Virus record (IMG/VR): IMGVR_UViG_3300034684_000064
Span: 1-45,276 of that record
Length of the DNA: 45,276 nt
Source: a virus
Strand: one strand, 5' to 3'
The notes below the pieces were generated by a model. It had not been told where the DNA came from. It did no database searches and saw only the letters and a list, made by a program, of their open reading frames with translations. Below are positions 16,122-24,348 of the stretch, piece after piece. The position numbers were made by a program, and so were the translations under genes. How positions within the stretch are numbered: position 1 is the stretch's first letter; every line of letters begins with the position of its first letter.

Positions 16122-17144
16122 TTATGAATTGTAAATAAGATCGATTTGCTGTTTTACCATTTCTATGAATTTTGAAATACTACCAAATGTAGCTTTGGCA
16201 TCTATCTTTTTCATATGTAAGAGCACAAGCTGTACTTGGTTCAATTTGCGGATACGTATCTTTTCGATGGCCGAAAACTTTTCAAAGTCTTCAACGAATT
16301 TACGAATGTACGGATCAACGGTTTCTTCATACTTAAGTTCCTTCACTTTCGGGAACTTAAGATATTCCAGTATAGGATCAATAGAAGTTATCTCATCTCC
16401 AAACATGTACATAAGTTCTCGATAATACTCCGCATCTGTGAAGGTCTTTTCGATTTGTCCGTTGTATTTCAGATGTGCTTCTGAGGAATACTGATCCAGC
16501 TCTGTATAGATTTCAAGCATTTTATCTTCTTCAGAACGATTGTCTATAATGCAATCGTGAACAAAATCATACTTGAACCATGCTCTATGGAGATTTTTAG
16601 GAAGATCACTTTTCGATACTAAATCGTCCCATTGTTCCTTAGTATAGAAAAACACATGGTTAGGACGAACATCGGCTGGGGAAAACTGGATAGAACCGTT
16701 TTCGAAAATACCCACATGCGCAGGATGGAAAGTTTTATTGTCAGTATCGTAGAGATGAGGTCTTGTGGACGACGGGTATTGACCCAAAGAATCTATGACT
16801 CTGAGTTTTTCTTCTTTGATTGTTTTAGAATCTACAACCCCCATCCAAAGATTTCCTAAATCAGGATCGATCGCCGGTTGAGGAAGATCTAAGAGGTCAG
16901 AGAGTTTGTTGTCGACAAATTCCTGCATCATAGCGATTTGGTCATCCGTCATTGGTGTTTGGTCATGCGAGATGTAGAACCGTTCCATACGGGGTTCAAA
17001 GTGAATGAATCCATCTACACTAATAGGAAAATCAGATTCTGAAAATTTAGCTTGAAATTCCAGAGCATCCTCGACGATTACTCGGATCTCTCCCTCGGTT
17101 GTATTTTTAGGTGCAAAATAGTTGACAGCTAAAATTTTTAACAT
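16122..17144 (-). CDS. Unknown protein, 340 aa
   Basis: I do not recognise it. It is soluble and acidic in the first half, with a helical, Lys/Glu-rich C-terminal ~90 residues. A segment near residue 145 (HVGIFENGSIQF) resembles HVGVFPDGTIEY in the ParB-fold protein at 40941-41378, hinting at a shared small beta module. Start ATG 17144 follows AGGAG with 8-nt spacing (GTG 17150 is too close). It is the second gene after the small fibre-like gene 17167-17499 (22-nt gap) and probably shares its transcript. A virion or assembly role is possible from that neighbour only. Confidence 0.82.
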   Translation of the reverse strand: MLKILAVNYFAPKNTTEGEIRVIVEDALEFQAKFSESDFPISVDGFIHFEPRMERFYISHDQTPMTDDQIAMMQEFVDNKLSDLLDLPQPAIDPDLGNLWMGVVDSKTIKEEKLRVIDSLGQYPSSTRPHLYDTDNKTFHPAHVGIFENGSIQFSPADVRPNHVFFYTKEQWDDLVSKSDLPKNLHRAWFKYDFVHDCIIDNRSEEDKMLEIYTELDQYSSEAHLKYNGQIEKTFTDAEYYRELMYMFGDEITSIDPILEYLKFPKVKELKYEETVDPYIRKFVEDFEKFSAIEKIRIRKLNQVQLVLLHMKKIDAKATFGSISKFIEMVKQQIDLIYNS

Positions 17145-17166
17145 AGACACATCTCCTAAATAGATA

Positions 17167-17499
17167 TCAATCTAATGTTTGAATCCATGCATCCCCAGTT
17201 CTTCCTTGTACATTTGTAGGAGGAAGACTACTAACGGTAGCGGTCTGTGTAAGTTTTACCACATGGGGATTGTTTCGACGTGAAGCATGCGCATCATGTT
17301 TAGCTTCCACGTTTTGGATTTCGTTGCTGAGATTTTGTTCAACACTACTGATATGGGCATTGGTATCTGCTATATCTTTATCAACAGCATTAAATTTTTC
17401 TCGTATCCAATCCACATTAGATTTTAACATATCCCGCAGGTTGACGATATACGGATGTACCACATTTTTGATATACTTAGACATGTTGTCATAGGCCAT
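17167..17499 (-). CDS. Small tail-fibre-type structural protein, 110 aa
   Basis: Residues ~1-70 are a heptad-rich coiled coil. Residues ~75-85 read HASRRNNPHVVKLTQ, the 'NPHxVTxxQ' motif common in phage tail-fibre proteins where a shaft begins. The tail ends with a Gly-Asp-Ala-Trp segment. The length is far below that of a full fibre, so it may be a fibre connector, chaperone or base unit. Start ATG 17499 follows GGAG. It heads a two-gene minus-strand unit with the 340-aa protein and is divergent from the SbcC-like gene. Confidence 0.75.
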   Translation of the reverse strand: MAYDNMSKYIKNVVHPYIVNLRDMLKSNVDWIREKFNAVDKDIADTNAHISSVEQNLSNEIQNVEAKHDAHASRRNNPHVVKLTQTATVSSLPPTNVQGRTGDAWIQTLD

Positions 17500-17587
17500 A
17501 ATTTTATCTCCATACTTGAAGGTTAATAAGCATATGATGAGAATACTTCTACCTAGAATTATCGGTTATTTCCAGTCACCAAGACAC

Positions 17588-17595
17588 ATGGTATA
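17588..17595 (+). promoter_or_regulatory. Promoter motif ATGGTATA before the SbcC-like gene
   Basis: Plus strand ACACATGGTATAGACC, 23 nt before ATG 17619. Confidence 0.45.
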
Positions 17596-17618
17596 GACCT
17601 TAACTGGAGACTACATCG

Positions 17619-20165
17619 ATGAAAATTTTAAATGCAGAAGTTCGAGACTTTATGCCATTTCGGTTTTCGGGCATCAAACGACTTACTATGGAATGTGGGT
17701 CAGATATACAGATATTTATAGGTGACAATGGTAGTGGTAAAAGTTCGTTACTTGAAGAACTCACACCATTTGCTGCAAGTCGCCCTACCTACGGCAAGAA
17801 AGGATATAAAAAACTTGTTATCCATCACGACAAAAGTGAATATGTTCTAATTTCAGACTTCACCACATCTAAAGGAGCACATTCATTTTTAAAAGATGGA
17901 GAAGAGCTCAATATATCTGGAACTAGTGGTATACAAAATGAATTAGTAGAACAGCATCTGGGGTATACTCAACAGATAGAAAATATCCTCAAGTATAAAT
18001 TGCACATGACTAAGATGGGCAAGACTGAAAGAAAGAATTTTTTACTTGGTATCAATCCAGTCAATCTAGAACTTGTATTGTCTAAGCACAAACAGATCTG
18101 TGCCAAGATCAAAGATCTTCGTGCGACTATAAAACATCTCCAACAAAAGAAAATACAAACTGAAAATCAAGTGCTTTCTGAAGATTTACTTGCTGAACTT
18201 AGAAAAACCCACAAAACAAAGAATACTCAACTCATCAACATTTTGTCAGATATAAACAGATTCAAAACTATCATAGATGAAGTCAATGAGAGATTGGGCG
18301 ACCATAAACATGTAGCGATAGAAGATGACCTAGCTATTGTTAATCAGCTACACTCTCGTACCAGAAAGATCTGTAAGTCATTACTTAATCTTGTAGACAT
18401 AGATAAAACGATCACAGAAGAAGAACGAGAAGAGATATACTTGAAATTGAAAAGAAGGGAAGAAGAGCTTACTACGAGAATACATGAAACTTCAAAGCGT
18501 GCTGAAGATATTGTATCTGAGATACGAAAGTATCAAGATTACTTAAAATCTGAAGAAAGCAATCTTACTTCTGAACTCATACATGATGAGTTATTGCGAT
18601 TAGAATCTAAAACGTATAAGTATCATGATGAGTTTGTACCTATTCCCAAACACGATTATAAACGACAAGTTTCTCAATTAGAAAAAGCTCAGTGTAGTAT
18701 TTTAGAGTATATATCTCAAAACCCAAAATTTGTTATAACAAGAAATGTACTTTTCAAAATACAACGTAAATACGAACATTATGTTAAGAAAACTGAAGAT
18801 ATCTTCAATCGGGAATTGTCTCTTGGAAAAAACATAGAAGAGTTAGAAAAAGAGAAGTTCCAAATAACCATGAGTAAACCATGCAACGATGAAACTTCTT
18901 CTAACTGTGAATACTACAACAGCTACTACTCCAGAGTTGTCTTGCTTGATGAAAAGTTAAAAACCTACCGTGAAGAATTGGCACGACTTGGTCCATACAA
19001 ACTCCGAGTTATGAAAGCAAGAGATGCTCTTCAATGTTTCAGTATGCGTTATGAATATGTGATGCATCTAAAAAATGAAATAGCAAAACATTTGAGGACC
19101 ACAGTACTTGAGAAAGATGAATACTACTTAACCGAGAAATTGGTATACCCTCAGAGATTTCATACACTCATACGTAGCATCATAGAAGATTCTCTTCTTC
19201 ATTATGAAGAACTTGAAAATAAAGAAATGATCTTGAAGTTGAAATCTCAACTAAAAGGGATGACGGAATCAAATACGTCCAGTACATTCATTCAAGACTT
19301 ACTTGTTCAAAAGAAAAACGAATATACTGTAGCTTTGAAGAGTATTGCTGGCTATGAAGAAGAACTTCATGCGTATCAGTATAAATCTACAAAATATTTT
19401 CATCTGGGACAGATGCAAAAGGCGTTTAATCAAATACAATCTGATTTTGAAAAAATAACTGACATCATCGAATTAAAGATTGTAGGTCGTTTCTCTAAAA
19501 AGATGTTAGTGGATCTTGAAAAATCAAGTACAGAACTAACTCAAGATCTACGAACGATAGATGAAACTCTACAAATTCAAACCGGACATCTAGCAAGACT
19601 GAAAGACACAATAGAGGACATAACAAAATTAGAACTTCTCAGGAAGGATTATCAGACGATAGAAAAAAGTCTCTCTCCGTATACTGGATTCCCACACAGA
19701 CACTTGGTAGAATATACCAACACCTTGATACACAACGTCAACTGTGTTCTTGCACAGGTGTGGAGTTATCCTTTACAGATAGAAGAACTAACGTACGATT
19801 CTCCTTTTGATGGAACATTTGCTATTTCTGTGGATGGACTTATCGTTTCCGACATATCAAGACTAAGTAAAGGTCAGCAAGCTATCGTCAATCTTGCATG
19901 GATGCTTGCATTCGTGATAGGTAAGAGATTGCTAGATTATCCTATATTCCTAGACGAATGCGACGAAGGACTTGATCCTGTTCACAAACAAAGTCTATTG
20001 GAATGGTTACGCTCGCTCATAGACCAGCGTCTTGTGAGTCAGCTGTGGATGATCCATCACGAAGCAGTTTTGTTTGAAGGTTTTGTAGATAGTGAAGTCT
20101 TATGTCTTATGGATGGGAATATCATCCGACCAGAAAAAATGAATACTCACGTAACTTTTAGTTAA
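17619..20165 (+). CDS. SbcC/Rad50/gp46-like recombination ATPase
   Basis: 848 aa SMC-family ATPase that, with an SbcD/gp47 nuclease, processes DNA ends for recombination and replication. Walker A is GDNGSGKSS (35-43). Two long coiled-coil arms span ~160-700. The ABC signature LSKGQQ and Walker B YPIFLDECDEGLD occur near residues 750-790. At the tip of the coil, in place of the usual CxxC zinc hook, there is a wider cysteine pair (C422 and C430). Start ATG 17619 follows GGAG. No nuclease partner is present in the window. It stands alone on the plus strand between two divergent or convergent minus-strand units, ending in a two-way terminator. Confidence 0.88.
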   Translation: MKILNAEVRDFMPFRFSGIKRLTMECGSDIQIFIGDNGSGKSSLLEELTPFAASRPTYGKKGYKKLVIHHDKSEYVLISDFTTSKGAHSFLKDGEELNISGTSGIQNELVEQHLGYTQQIENILKYKLHMTKMGKTERKNFLLGINPVNLELVLSKHKQICAKIKDLRATIKHLQQKKIQTENQVLSEDLLAELRKTHKTKNTQLINILSDINRFKTIIDEVNERLGDHKHVAIEDDLAIVNQLHSRTRKICKSLLNLVDIDKTITEEEREEIYLKLKRREEELTTRIHETSKRAEDIVSEIRKYQDYLKSEESNLTSELIHDELLRLESKTYKYHDEFVPIPKHDYKRQVSQLEKAQCSILEYISQNPKFVITRNVLFKIQRKYEHYVKKTEDIFNRELSLGKNIEELEKEKFQITMSKPCNDETSSNCEYYNSYYSRVVLLDEKLKTYREELARLGPYKLRVMKARDALQCFSMRYEYVMHLKNEIAKHLRTTVLEKDEYYLTEKLVYPQRFHTLIRSIIEDSLLHYEELENKEMILKLKSQLKGMTESNTSSTFIQDLLVQKKNEYTVALKSIAGYEEELHAYQYKSTKYFHLGQMQKAFNQIQSDFEKITDIIELKIVGRFSKKMLVDLEKSSTELTQDLRTIDETLQIQTGHLARLKDTIEDITKLELLRKDYQTIEKSLSPYTGFPHRHLVEYTNTLIHNVNCVLAQVWSYPLQIEELTYDSPFDGTFAISVDGLIVSDISRLSKGQQAIVNLAWMLAFVIGKRLLDYPIFLDECDEGLDPVHKQSLLEWLRSLIDQRLVSQLWMIHHEAVLFEGFVDSEVLCLMDGNIIRPEKMNTHVTFS

Positions 20166-20166
20166 C

Positions 20167-20200
20167 ATCGAGGAGATAGCCATAGGGCTATCTCCTCGAT
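20167..20200. terminator. Bidirectional terminator
   Basis: 15-bp perfect arms (20167-20181, 20186-20200), loop ATAG. It starts 2 nt after the SbcC stop and ends 2 nt before the stop of the opposite gene. Confidence 0.85.
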
Positions 20201-20201
20201 A

Positions 20202-20513
20202 CTACTGATGGATCCACTCCACTGTCATGGAGAATATTCCTACATCAACAGTCGGCTGCAATTTATCGTCGACCATCAAAAAACTTTCCGGCAGGAATTG
20301 TGGAAAGTAGACTACCTCGTATTGTTTTTGAACAGGTATAGGAAGTTTCGAAGTCCAGTCTTGTCCATTGTTGTCGTAGACTTGAACTTCAACCACATTC
20401 TGGTCTTCTTCCGTAAAGGGAATCCCAAAACGTCTCCATGCCTCATGAACATCTGCAACCACCCACTTCTTGAGTTGGTCTTTCTGAAGAACGTCCACTA
20501 CAATAATCTTCAT
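20202..20513 (-). CDS. Unknown small protein, 103 aa
   Basis: I do not recognise it. A single small alpha/beta domain: it opens with a beta strand (MKIIVVDVL) and has no membrane or catalytic motif. The ATG overlaps the TGA of the upstream 184-aa gene by 4 nt (ATGA), so the two are translationally coupled and expressed from one early promoter. The job is probably tied to that partner. Confidence 0.8.
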   Translation of the reverse strand: MKIIVVDVLQKDQLKKWVVADVHEAWRRFGIPFTEEDQNVVEVQVYDNNGQDWTSKLPIPVQKQYEVVYFPQFLPESFLMVDDKLQPTVDVGIFSMTVEWIHQ

Positions 20514-21064
20514 TTGGTCACCTCTTTTGTTAGGAATTCGTAGCAGTAGCGATGAGCTCTGTCGTCCAAGTCCTTCAGTTGCTGATAACTGTTGAAACTA
20601 CTTTCAACAGTCAGGGATGCTTGGGTATCGCAGACCATCTGGTACAGCATATCGCACAATGAGGAAATGCACTCAGCCTCCTTGGAAACATATGCACACT
20701 CAATAGTGAGCTGATTCACGTACGGATGGTTGTGTACGTAGGTTTCAATGACGTGTTTGTGGATAAGGATCTTAGCCCATTCTTCGTACTTTGTGTGATC
20801 CGAGAAAGTCTCTTCGAAACTGAACGGGATTTCCAAATCCAAGTCAATTAAGTTTCCGTGTGCACGAAATAGGACGTCTTCCCGATCAGTACAGAGAACT
20901 TGACGATTCTGATACACAGGAAACGTCAAATATAGGACCAATGCAAAGCTTCTGGCCTGCGGATTGTTCGGATACTCGATAATCGTGGTGGCATCGATAA
21001 AACTCATCTCTGCATCGTAACGATGGTGCTCAATAAAACTTAGATGTTCTGGAAATGGAAACAT
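20510..21064 (-). CDS. Unknown early protein, 184 aa
   Basis: I do not recognise it. It is rich in His, Tyr and Cys, with helical segments in the C-terminal half (residues ~95-180) and a beta-rich N-terminal half; no signal or membrane segment. Start ATG 21064 follows GGAG. An early promoter (21117-21124) lies ~50 nt upstream. It is the first gene of a two-gene unit ending at the two-way terminator 20167-20200. Like its neighbours to 26693, it belongs to the early block, where host-takeover proteins are usual. Confidence 0.82.
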   Translation of the reverse strand: MFPFPEHLSFIEHHRYDAEMSFIDATTIIEYPNNPQARSFALVLYLTFPVYQNRQVLCTDREDVLFRAHGNLIDLDLEIPFSFEETFSDHTKYEEWAKILIHKHVIETYVHNHPYVNQLTIECAYVSKEAECISSLCDMLYQMVCDTQASLTVESSFNSYQQLKDLDDRAHRYCYEFLTKEVTK

Positions 21065-21116
21065 AAAACGATTCTCCTTAGTTAAATGTACTTAGAATAA
21101 GTTCTAATTTAAAAAT

Positions 21117-21124
21117 GTAATATA
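21117..21124 (-). promoter_or_regulatory. Early-type promoter TATATTAC
   Basis: Minus strand reads TTCAGGGATATATTACATTTTT; the extended GGGATATATTAC is shared with 34337-34344. Confidence 0.65.
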
Positions 21125-21145
21125 TCCCTGAAAAATGTCGAATAA

Positions 21146-21179
21146 TAACAAGTGTGAGAGTCTTCTCTCACACTTGTTA
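21146..21179 (-). terminator. Hairpin terminator
   Basis: 15-bp perfect arms, loop TCTT, 17 nt past the stop of the 216-aa gene. Confidence 0.8.
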
Positions 21180-21196
21180 GATAAATGACCTATGTT

Positions 21197-21847
21197 CTAC
21201 TGCATTCTGATTCCGGTAGAGACAATGGATACTTGCTCACGACGAAACGGAATATGATACTGTACCCCTATCTCGGGAGAGAATCCGGGTCCGTGACGGT
21301 ATTGGATACTGTCTGGATTTGTGAAATATTCCGAAGTCTGCTCGAGCTTCACGAGCACTTCATCTTGCAACTGCCCGAATGGAGTGTCACGAACCTGCTC
21401 TTCAGACACTGATGTCCAGATAGTTACTCTACATGTTTGACTATCTTTTACACTCTCGTTCTTTTCCGGAACTACGGATACAAAGCTGGTATCCGGATAT
21501 TGAAAAAGTTTCGTCAGTGTACCTTCTTCCATATATGGAAGTCCTGAAAAATTCTCTGTCTCACATATCAACATAAGGACTCTTTCTGCAGGCATGTACT
21601 GCAATCGGATGTGAGGGAAACTATTTTCAGGAAGATCCTGTTGGAAGTCGGTTTTGACTTGCTCCAGATCAACACATGTGTCAGTAACTTTTGGATCACT
21701 GACATATCTGTAATGAATAGTGAGCTTCCGCTGATCAGTTCTCGTGATTACCCAATCGAGAACGATACAACCTTTTTTGGTAAGTTCATGACTGAACCAA
21801 GAAATGTATTCTAAAACTTGTTGTTGTGTGAACTCAGTATCTGTCAT
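21197..21847 (-). CDS. Unknown early protein, 216 aa, paralogue of the next gene
   Basis: Unknown function, but clearly homologous to the 215-aa protein at 21959-22606. Shared blocks include LPENSFPHIRL versus LPENSFPKIRM and CETENFSGLPYMEEGTL versus CETPDFTGFPYMEADIL, in the same order and spacing. The N-terminal ~35 residues form a helix, then come alternating strands. No enzyme motif is visible. Start ATG 21847 follows AGGAG. The pair looks like a tandem duplication that has diverged. No clear early promoter is seen in its 111-nt leader. Confidence 0.85.
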   Translation of the reverse strand: MTDTEFTQQQVLEYISWFSHELTKKGCIVLDWVITRTDQRKLTIHYRYVSDPKVTDTCVDLEQVKTDFQQDLPENSFPHIRLQYMPAERVLMLICETENFSGLPYMEEGTLTKLFQYPDTSFVSVVPEKNESVKDSQTCRVTIWTSVSEEQVRDTPFGQLQDEVLVKLEQTSEYFTNPDSIQYRHGPGFSPEIGVQYHIPFRREQVSIVSTGIRMQ

Positions 21848-21958
21848 AGATTTTTTCTCCTATCCACACTACTTGAAAGTGGGGAGTCTTACAAACGCGT
21901 GCTGTTTGATTCTTGGAAAATAACTAAGGATTCGGTTTTCTGCTGTATTTAGCACTTT

Positions 21959-22606
21959 TTATTGAAAATATCCTTGGTTGTCTTTGGGCAAAGACAACTC
22001 CCATCCAAATGCTGTCTGGTACAGAATAGCGATGTCGTGATAGTCCTTTCCGGAGCGACATATTGTTCGTATCGGTGAAGTAAACCGTTTAGAAACTTTG
22101 GCGTATTCGGATGCCACTTTTTCTCGGAGATCTTTCAGTGGGGTTGTAGTCATCTGTTCTTCGTCCAGATGTTTACGAATAAATACGTCACAATTTCTCC
22201 GGTTTAAGCTATCGTAAGTTCCACCGGGATAGACTGAAACATCACGCAAAGCAGGGTCCTTGAATAGTTCATTCAGGATGTCGGCCTCCATGTACGGAAA
22301 ACCTGTAAAATCTGGAGTTTCACAAGTTAAGACAACACTACGATCTGTCGAGCAGAATGCCATGCGGATCTTAGGAAAGCTGTTCTCCGGTAAGGTGTCC
22401 AAAAGATCATGTTTGATACGGTCCAGGTTAACCCAGTGATCTCTGTCAGTTGGGTCACTGATGATCTTGTACGTTATACAAAGAACTCCACGAAAGTCAC
22501 GGCAAATTTCCCAGCTTAAAAGTACACAGTTATTTGCTTTGAATTCTTCGATAAGTTTAAATACATATTCTCGAACTTCTGTAAACTCAGGTTCAAATTC
22601 AGACAC
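21959..22606 (-). CDS. Unknown early protein, 215 aa, paralogue of the previous gene, GTG start
   Basis: Tandem paralogue of the 216-aa protein, aligned over nearly its whole length (see the LPENSFP and CET-x-F-x-G-x-PYME blocks, residues ~75-125). It starts with GTG 22606 directly after GGAGGAG, which decides the start. There is no recognisable family or motif. The leader of 140 nt lacks an early-type element; it may be transcribed from the macro-domain unit upstream. Confidence 0.85.
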   Translation of the reverse strand: MSEFEPEFTEVREYVFKLIEEFKANNCVLLSWEICRDFRGVLCITYKIISDPTDRDHWVNLDRIKHDLLDTLPENSFPKIRMAFCSTDRSVVLTCETPDFTGFPYMEADILNELFKDPALRDVSVYPGGTYDSLNRRNCDVFIRKHLDEEQMTTTPLKDLREKVASEYAKVSKRFTSPIRTICRSGKDYHDIAILYQTAFGWELSLPKDNQGYFQ

Positions 22607-22746
22607 AAGCTCCTCCTTTAAAGTATCTCAGTGTGAGAGTTTATTCGACAGATTGTCGTGAGGTATTTTTGTACATGTGTGCTAGCAGGTATCCTTCCAT
22701 GCGGGTTAAATATGAGTACGTGTATTTGGAACTAGTATCATGTGAC

Positions 22747-23274
22747 TCAATAACGATTATTAGCACATTCGTCATGCAACATCCTTAGAGCGTACTGTTT
22801 CCTGATACTGGTACTGGAAGGGATAATGAGGTCCCATTTACACACCAGTGTGTTGTGATAGATCTCCATGAGTTTATCAACTTCTCCCCCAGCAAGTCCT
22901 CCCCCGATTAGAGGGATAACCAAAAGAGTTTCTTCATCCATTCTATCGCCGTAAATAGAATACAAGTGATCTTGCATCTTTTCAAGAGAGCTTCGGACTG
23001 CGGAGTATCTGACATGTCTACGAGTTTGTCCGTAAGTGAACTGAGTGTACAAATTGTAGATCAGCACTCCATTTACCTTAGCAAAGGTGAACTTGCCCAA
23101 CTTGGATTTGTCTCCTTTTCTGGTGTTCTGGTCGGCAAGGTAAACTTCCGGATATTTTTCTTTTATTGTTGCAGCAAGTCCTTTACCGAAAGTACAAAAA
23201 CAATTGCATCCATGTGCTGTTGCTTTATACTTTACTTCATTCAAATAGGTAAAAAGATCTCCGATTACTAACAT
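22747..23274 (-). CDS. Macro-domain protein (ADP-ribose binding or hydrolysing), TARG1/Poa1-like
   Basis: 175 aa, a single macro domain. Signs: VIGDLFTY at the N-terminus (strand 1 with the ligand-binding Asp), ATAHGCNCFCTFGKGLAATIK (residues ~18-38, first phosphate loop), a NLYTQ strand, and IPLIGGGLAGG (residues ~120-130, second phosphate loop). This arrangement suits the TARG1/DarG and Appr-1''-p phosphatase group, which removes ADP-ribose from proteins or DNA or from small metabolites. In an early phage gene this could reverse host ADP-ribosylation defence, or process the phage's own; that is inference. Start ATG 23274 was chosen over the preceding TTG. The ribosome site is weak. Confidence 0.82.
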   Translation of the reverse strand: MLVIGDLFTYLNEVKYKATAHGCNCFCTFGKGLAATIKEKYPEVYLADQNTRKGDKSKLGKFTFAKVNGVLIYNLYTQFTYGQTRRHVRYSAVRSSLEKMQDHLYSIYGDRMDEETLLVIPLIGGGLAGGEVDKLMEIYHNTLVCKWDLIIPSSTSIRKQYALRMLHDECANNRY

Positions 23275-23295
23275 CAATATACTCTTTTAAGTTTC

Positions 23296-23333
23296 TAGAA
23301 GAAGAGAGGTACGGATGTACCTCTCTTCTTCTA
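23296..23333 (-). terminator. Hairpin terminator
   Basis: 17-bp perfect arms (23296-23312, 23317-23333), loop GGAT, 14 nt past the stop of the 269-aa gene. Confidence 0.8.
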
Positions 23334-23347
23334 CAATATTAGAAAGT

Positions 23348-24157
23348 TCATATCCACCTGAAACCATATGTTTCAAAATTGTCTTCAGTTTCGTCTTCTT
23401 TGGATGCACAAGTACAATATCGGTACCCGTGCTCGAATTTCAAACCCTCTTCGGGAATTTCTTGTAGACGGTATTGCGGTATGCCTCCAATAGTACGTAC
23501 TTGAACTTGGTACAATTCACACAGATATTTCAGAATACTCGTCCAATGTTCGCTGTTCTTGACATTGGATCGAGCAGTTATATACCGTGCTAGAATGTCC
23601 ACATTTATTAGAATGTACTGTTTAGGGTCGCGTGTGGCTACCCGGGATATTGTAGTTCGTTCTCCAACTTCTCGCAAGAATTCATTGATAAACTCACAAC
23701 TCATTACAATATATTCGGAAAGAACCTCATCATCAAAATATTCTATCGTACCTACGGAAAAGAATTCTGCAGGAAACATGTTGCGAGGGGGACAAGAAAA
23801 CGCGAAGCACAGAGCGTTCACAATTTGATATTCTTCATCAATCTGTGTCTCACGAACATTTTTCGAATCCTGAGGAATGAAGGACTCTTCGGTATCTCCT
23901 TCGATGATATATGCCAGGTTAGATTTTTCGATCTGAAAGATACCTACTTCAGAATATACGTCGCTTTCTCCAGAAGTCGGGCACGTGATACGAAGTTTCG
24001 TTCCAGGTTTCACACGATAGTAATACCAATTTTCTGTTTCTCTTTCTTGTAAGTATTTGAGAGGTCCTTCGACCTCTGTATTGTCGGCGAGCCGAAGTAT
24101 AGTCCACTTGTACTTGGATACGGGTTTAGTCTTAGGGGACACAGTCGATTTAGCCAT
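23348..24157 (-). CDS. Unknown early protein, 269 aa, paralogue of the 216-aa protein at 24349
   Basis: Unknown function. It is homologous to the protein at 24349-24999: both share an N-terminal small beta module (VEGPLKYLQERETENWYYY versus VAGELRHLPKKETTNWHYY) and a C-terminal helix plus PQYRL/PQYQI block. The segment GIPQYRL also occurs in the protein at 13277-14116. The leading MAKSTVSPKTKP is a basic, flexible tail. Start ATG 24157 follows AAGGAG; the longer frame includes it. An early-type element (TATATAAC variant) lies at 24193-24200. Confidence 0.85.
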   Translation of the reverse strand: MAKSTVSPKTKPVSKYKWTILRLADNTEVEGPLKYLQERETENWYYYRVKPGTKLRITCPTSGESDVYSEVGIFQIEKSNLAYIIEGDTEESFIPQDSKNVRETQIDEEYQIVNALCFAFSCPPRNMFPAEFFSVGTIEYFDDEVLSEYIVMSCEFINEFLREVGERTTISRVATRDPKQYILINVDILARYITARSNVKNSEHWTSILKYLCELYQVQVRTIGGIPQYRLQEIPEEGLKFEHGYRYCTCASKEDETEDNFETYGFRWI

Positions 24158-24192
24158 AATTATCTCCTTTGGAGTTAAGATCAATTACTTAT

Positions 24193-24200
24193 GTTATATA
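24193..24200 (-). promoter_or_regulatory. Early-type promoter, variant TATATAAC
   Basis: Minus strand reads GCAGATATATAACATAAG, one base from TATATTAC, 36 nt before the 269-aa gene. Confidence 0.4.
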
Positions 24201-24306
24201 TCTGCCCTAGAAGTGGGCATTCTTCTTCTAGTAGGTCTATAGTGAACGGTGTCTTTTCAGACCGAGCAACGTATCGTAAAATAAACCCTCATCTAGTAAA
24301 CTAAGA

Positions 24307-24336
24307 GAAGAGAAGCGTCATGCGACGCTTCTCTTC
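24307..24336 (-). terminator. Hairpin terminator
   Basis: 13-bp perfect arms, loop ATGC, 12 nt past the stop of the 216-aa paralogue gene. Confidence 0.8.
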
Positions 24337-24348
24337 CTTAACACTCAA

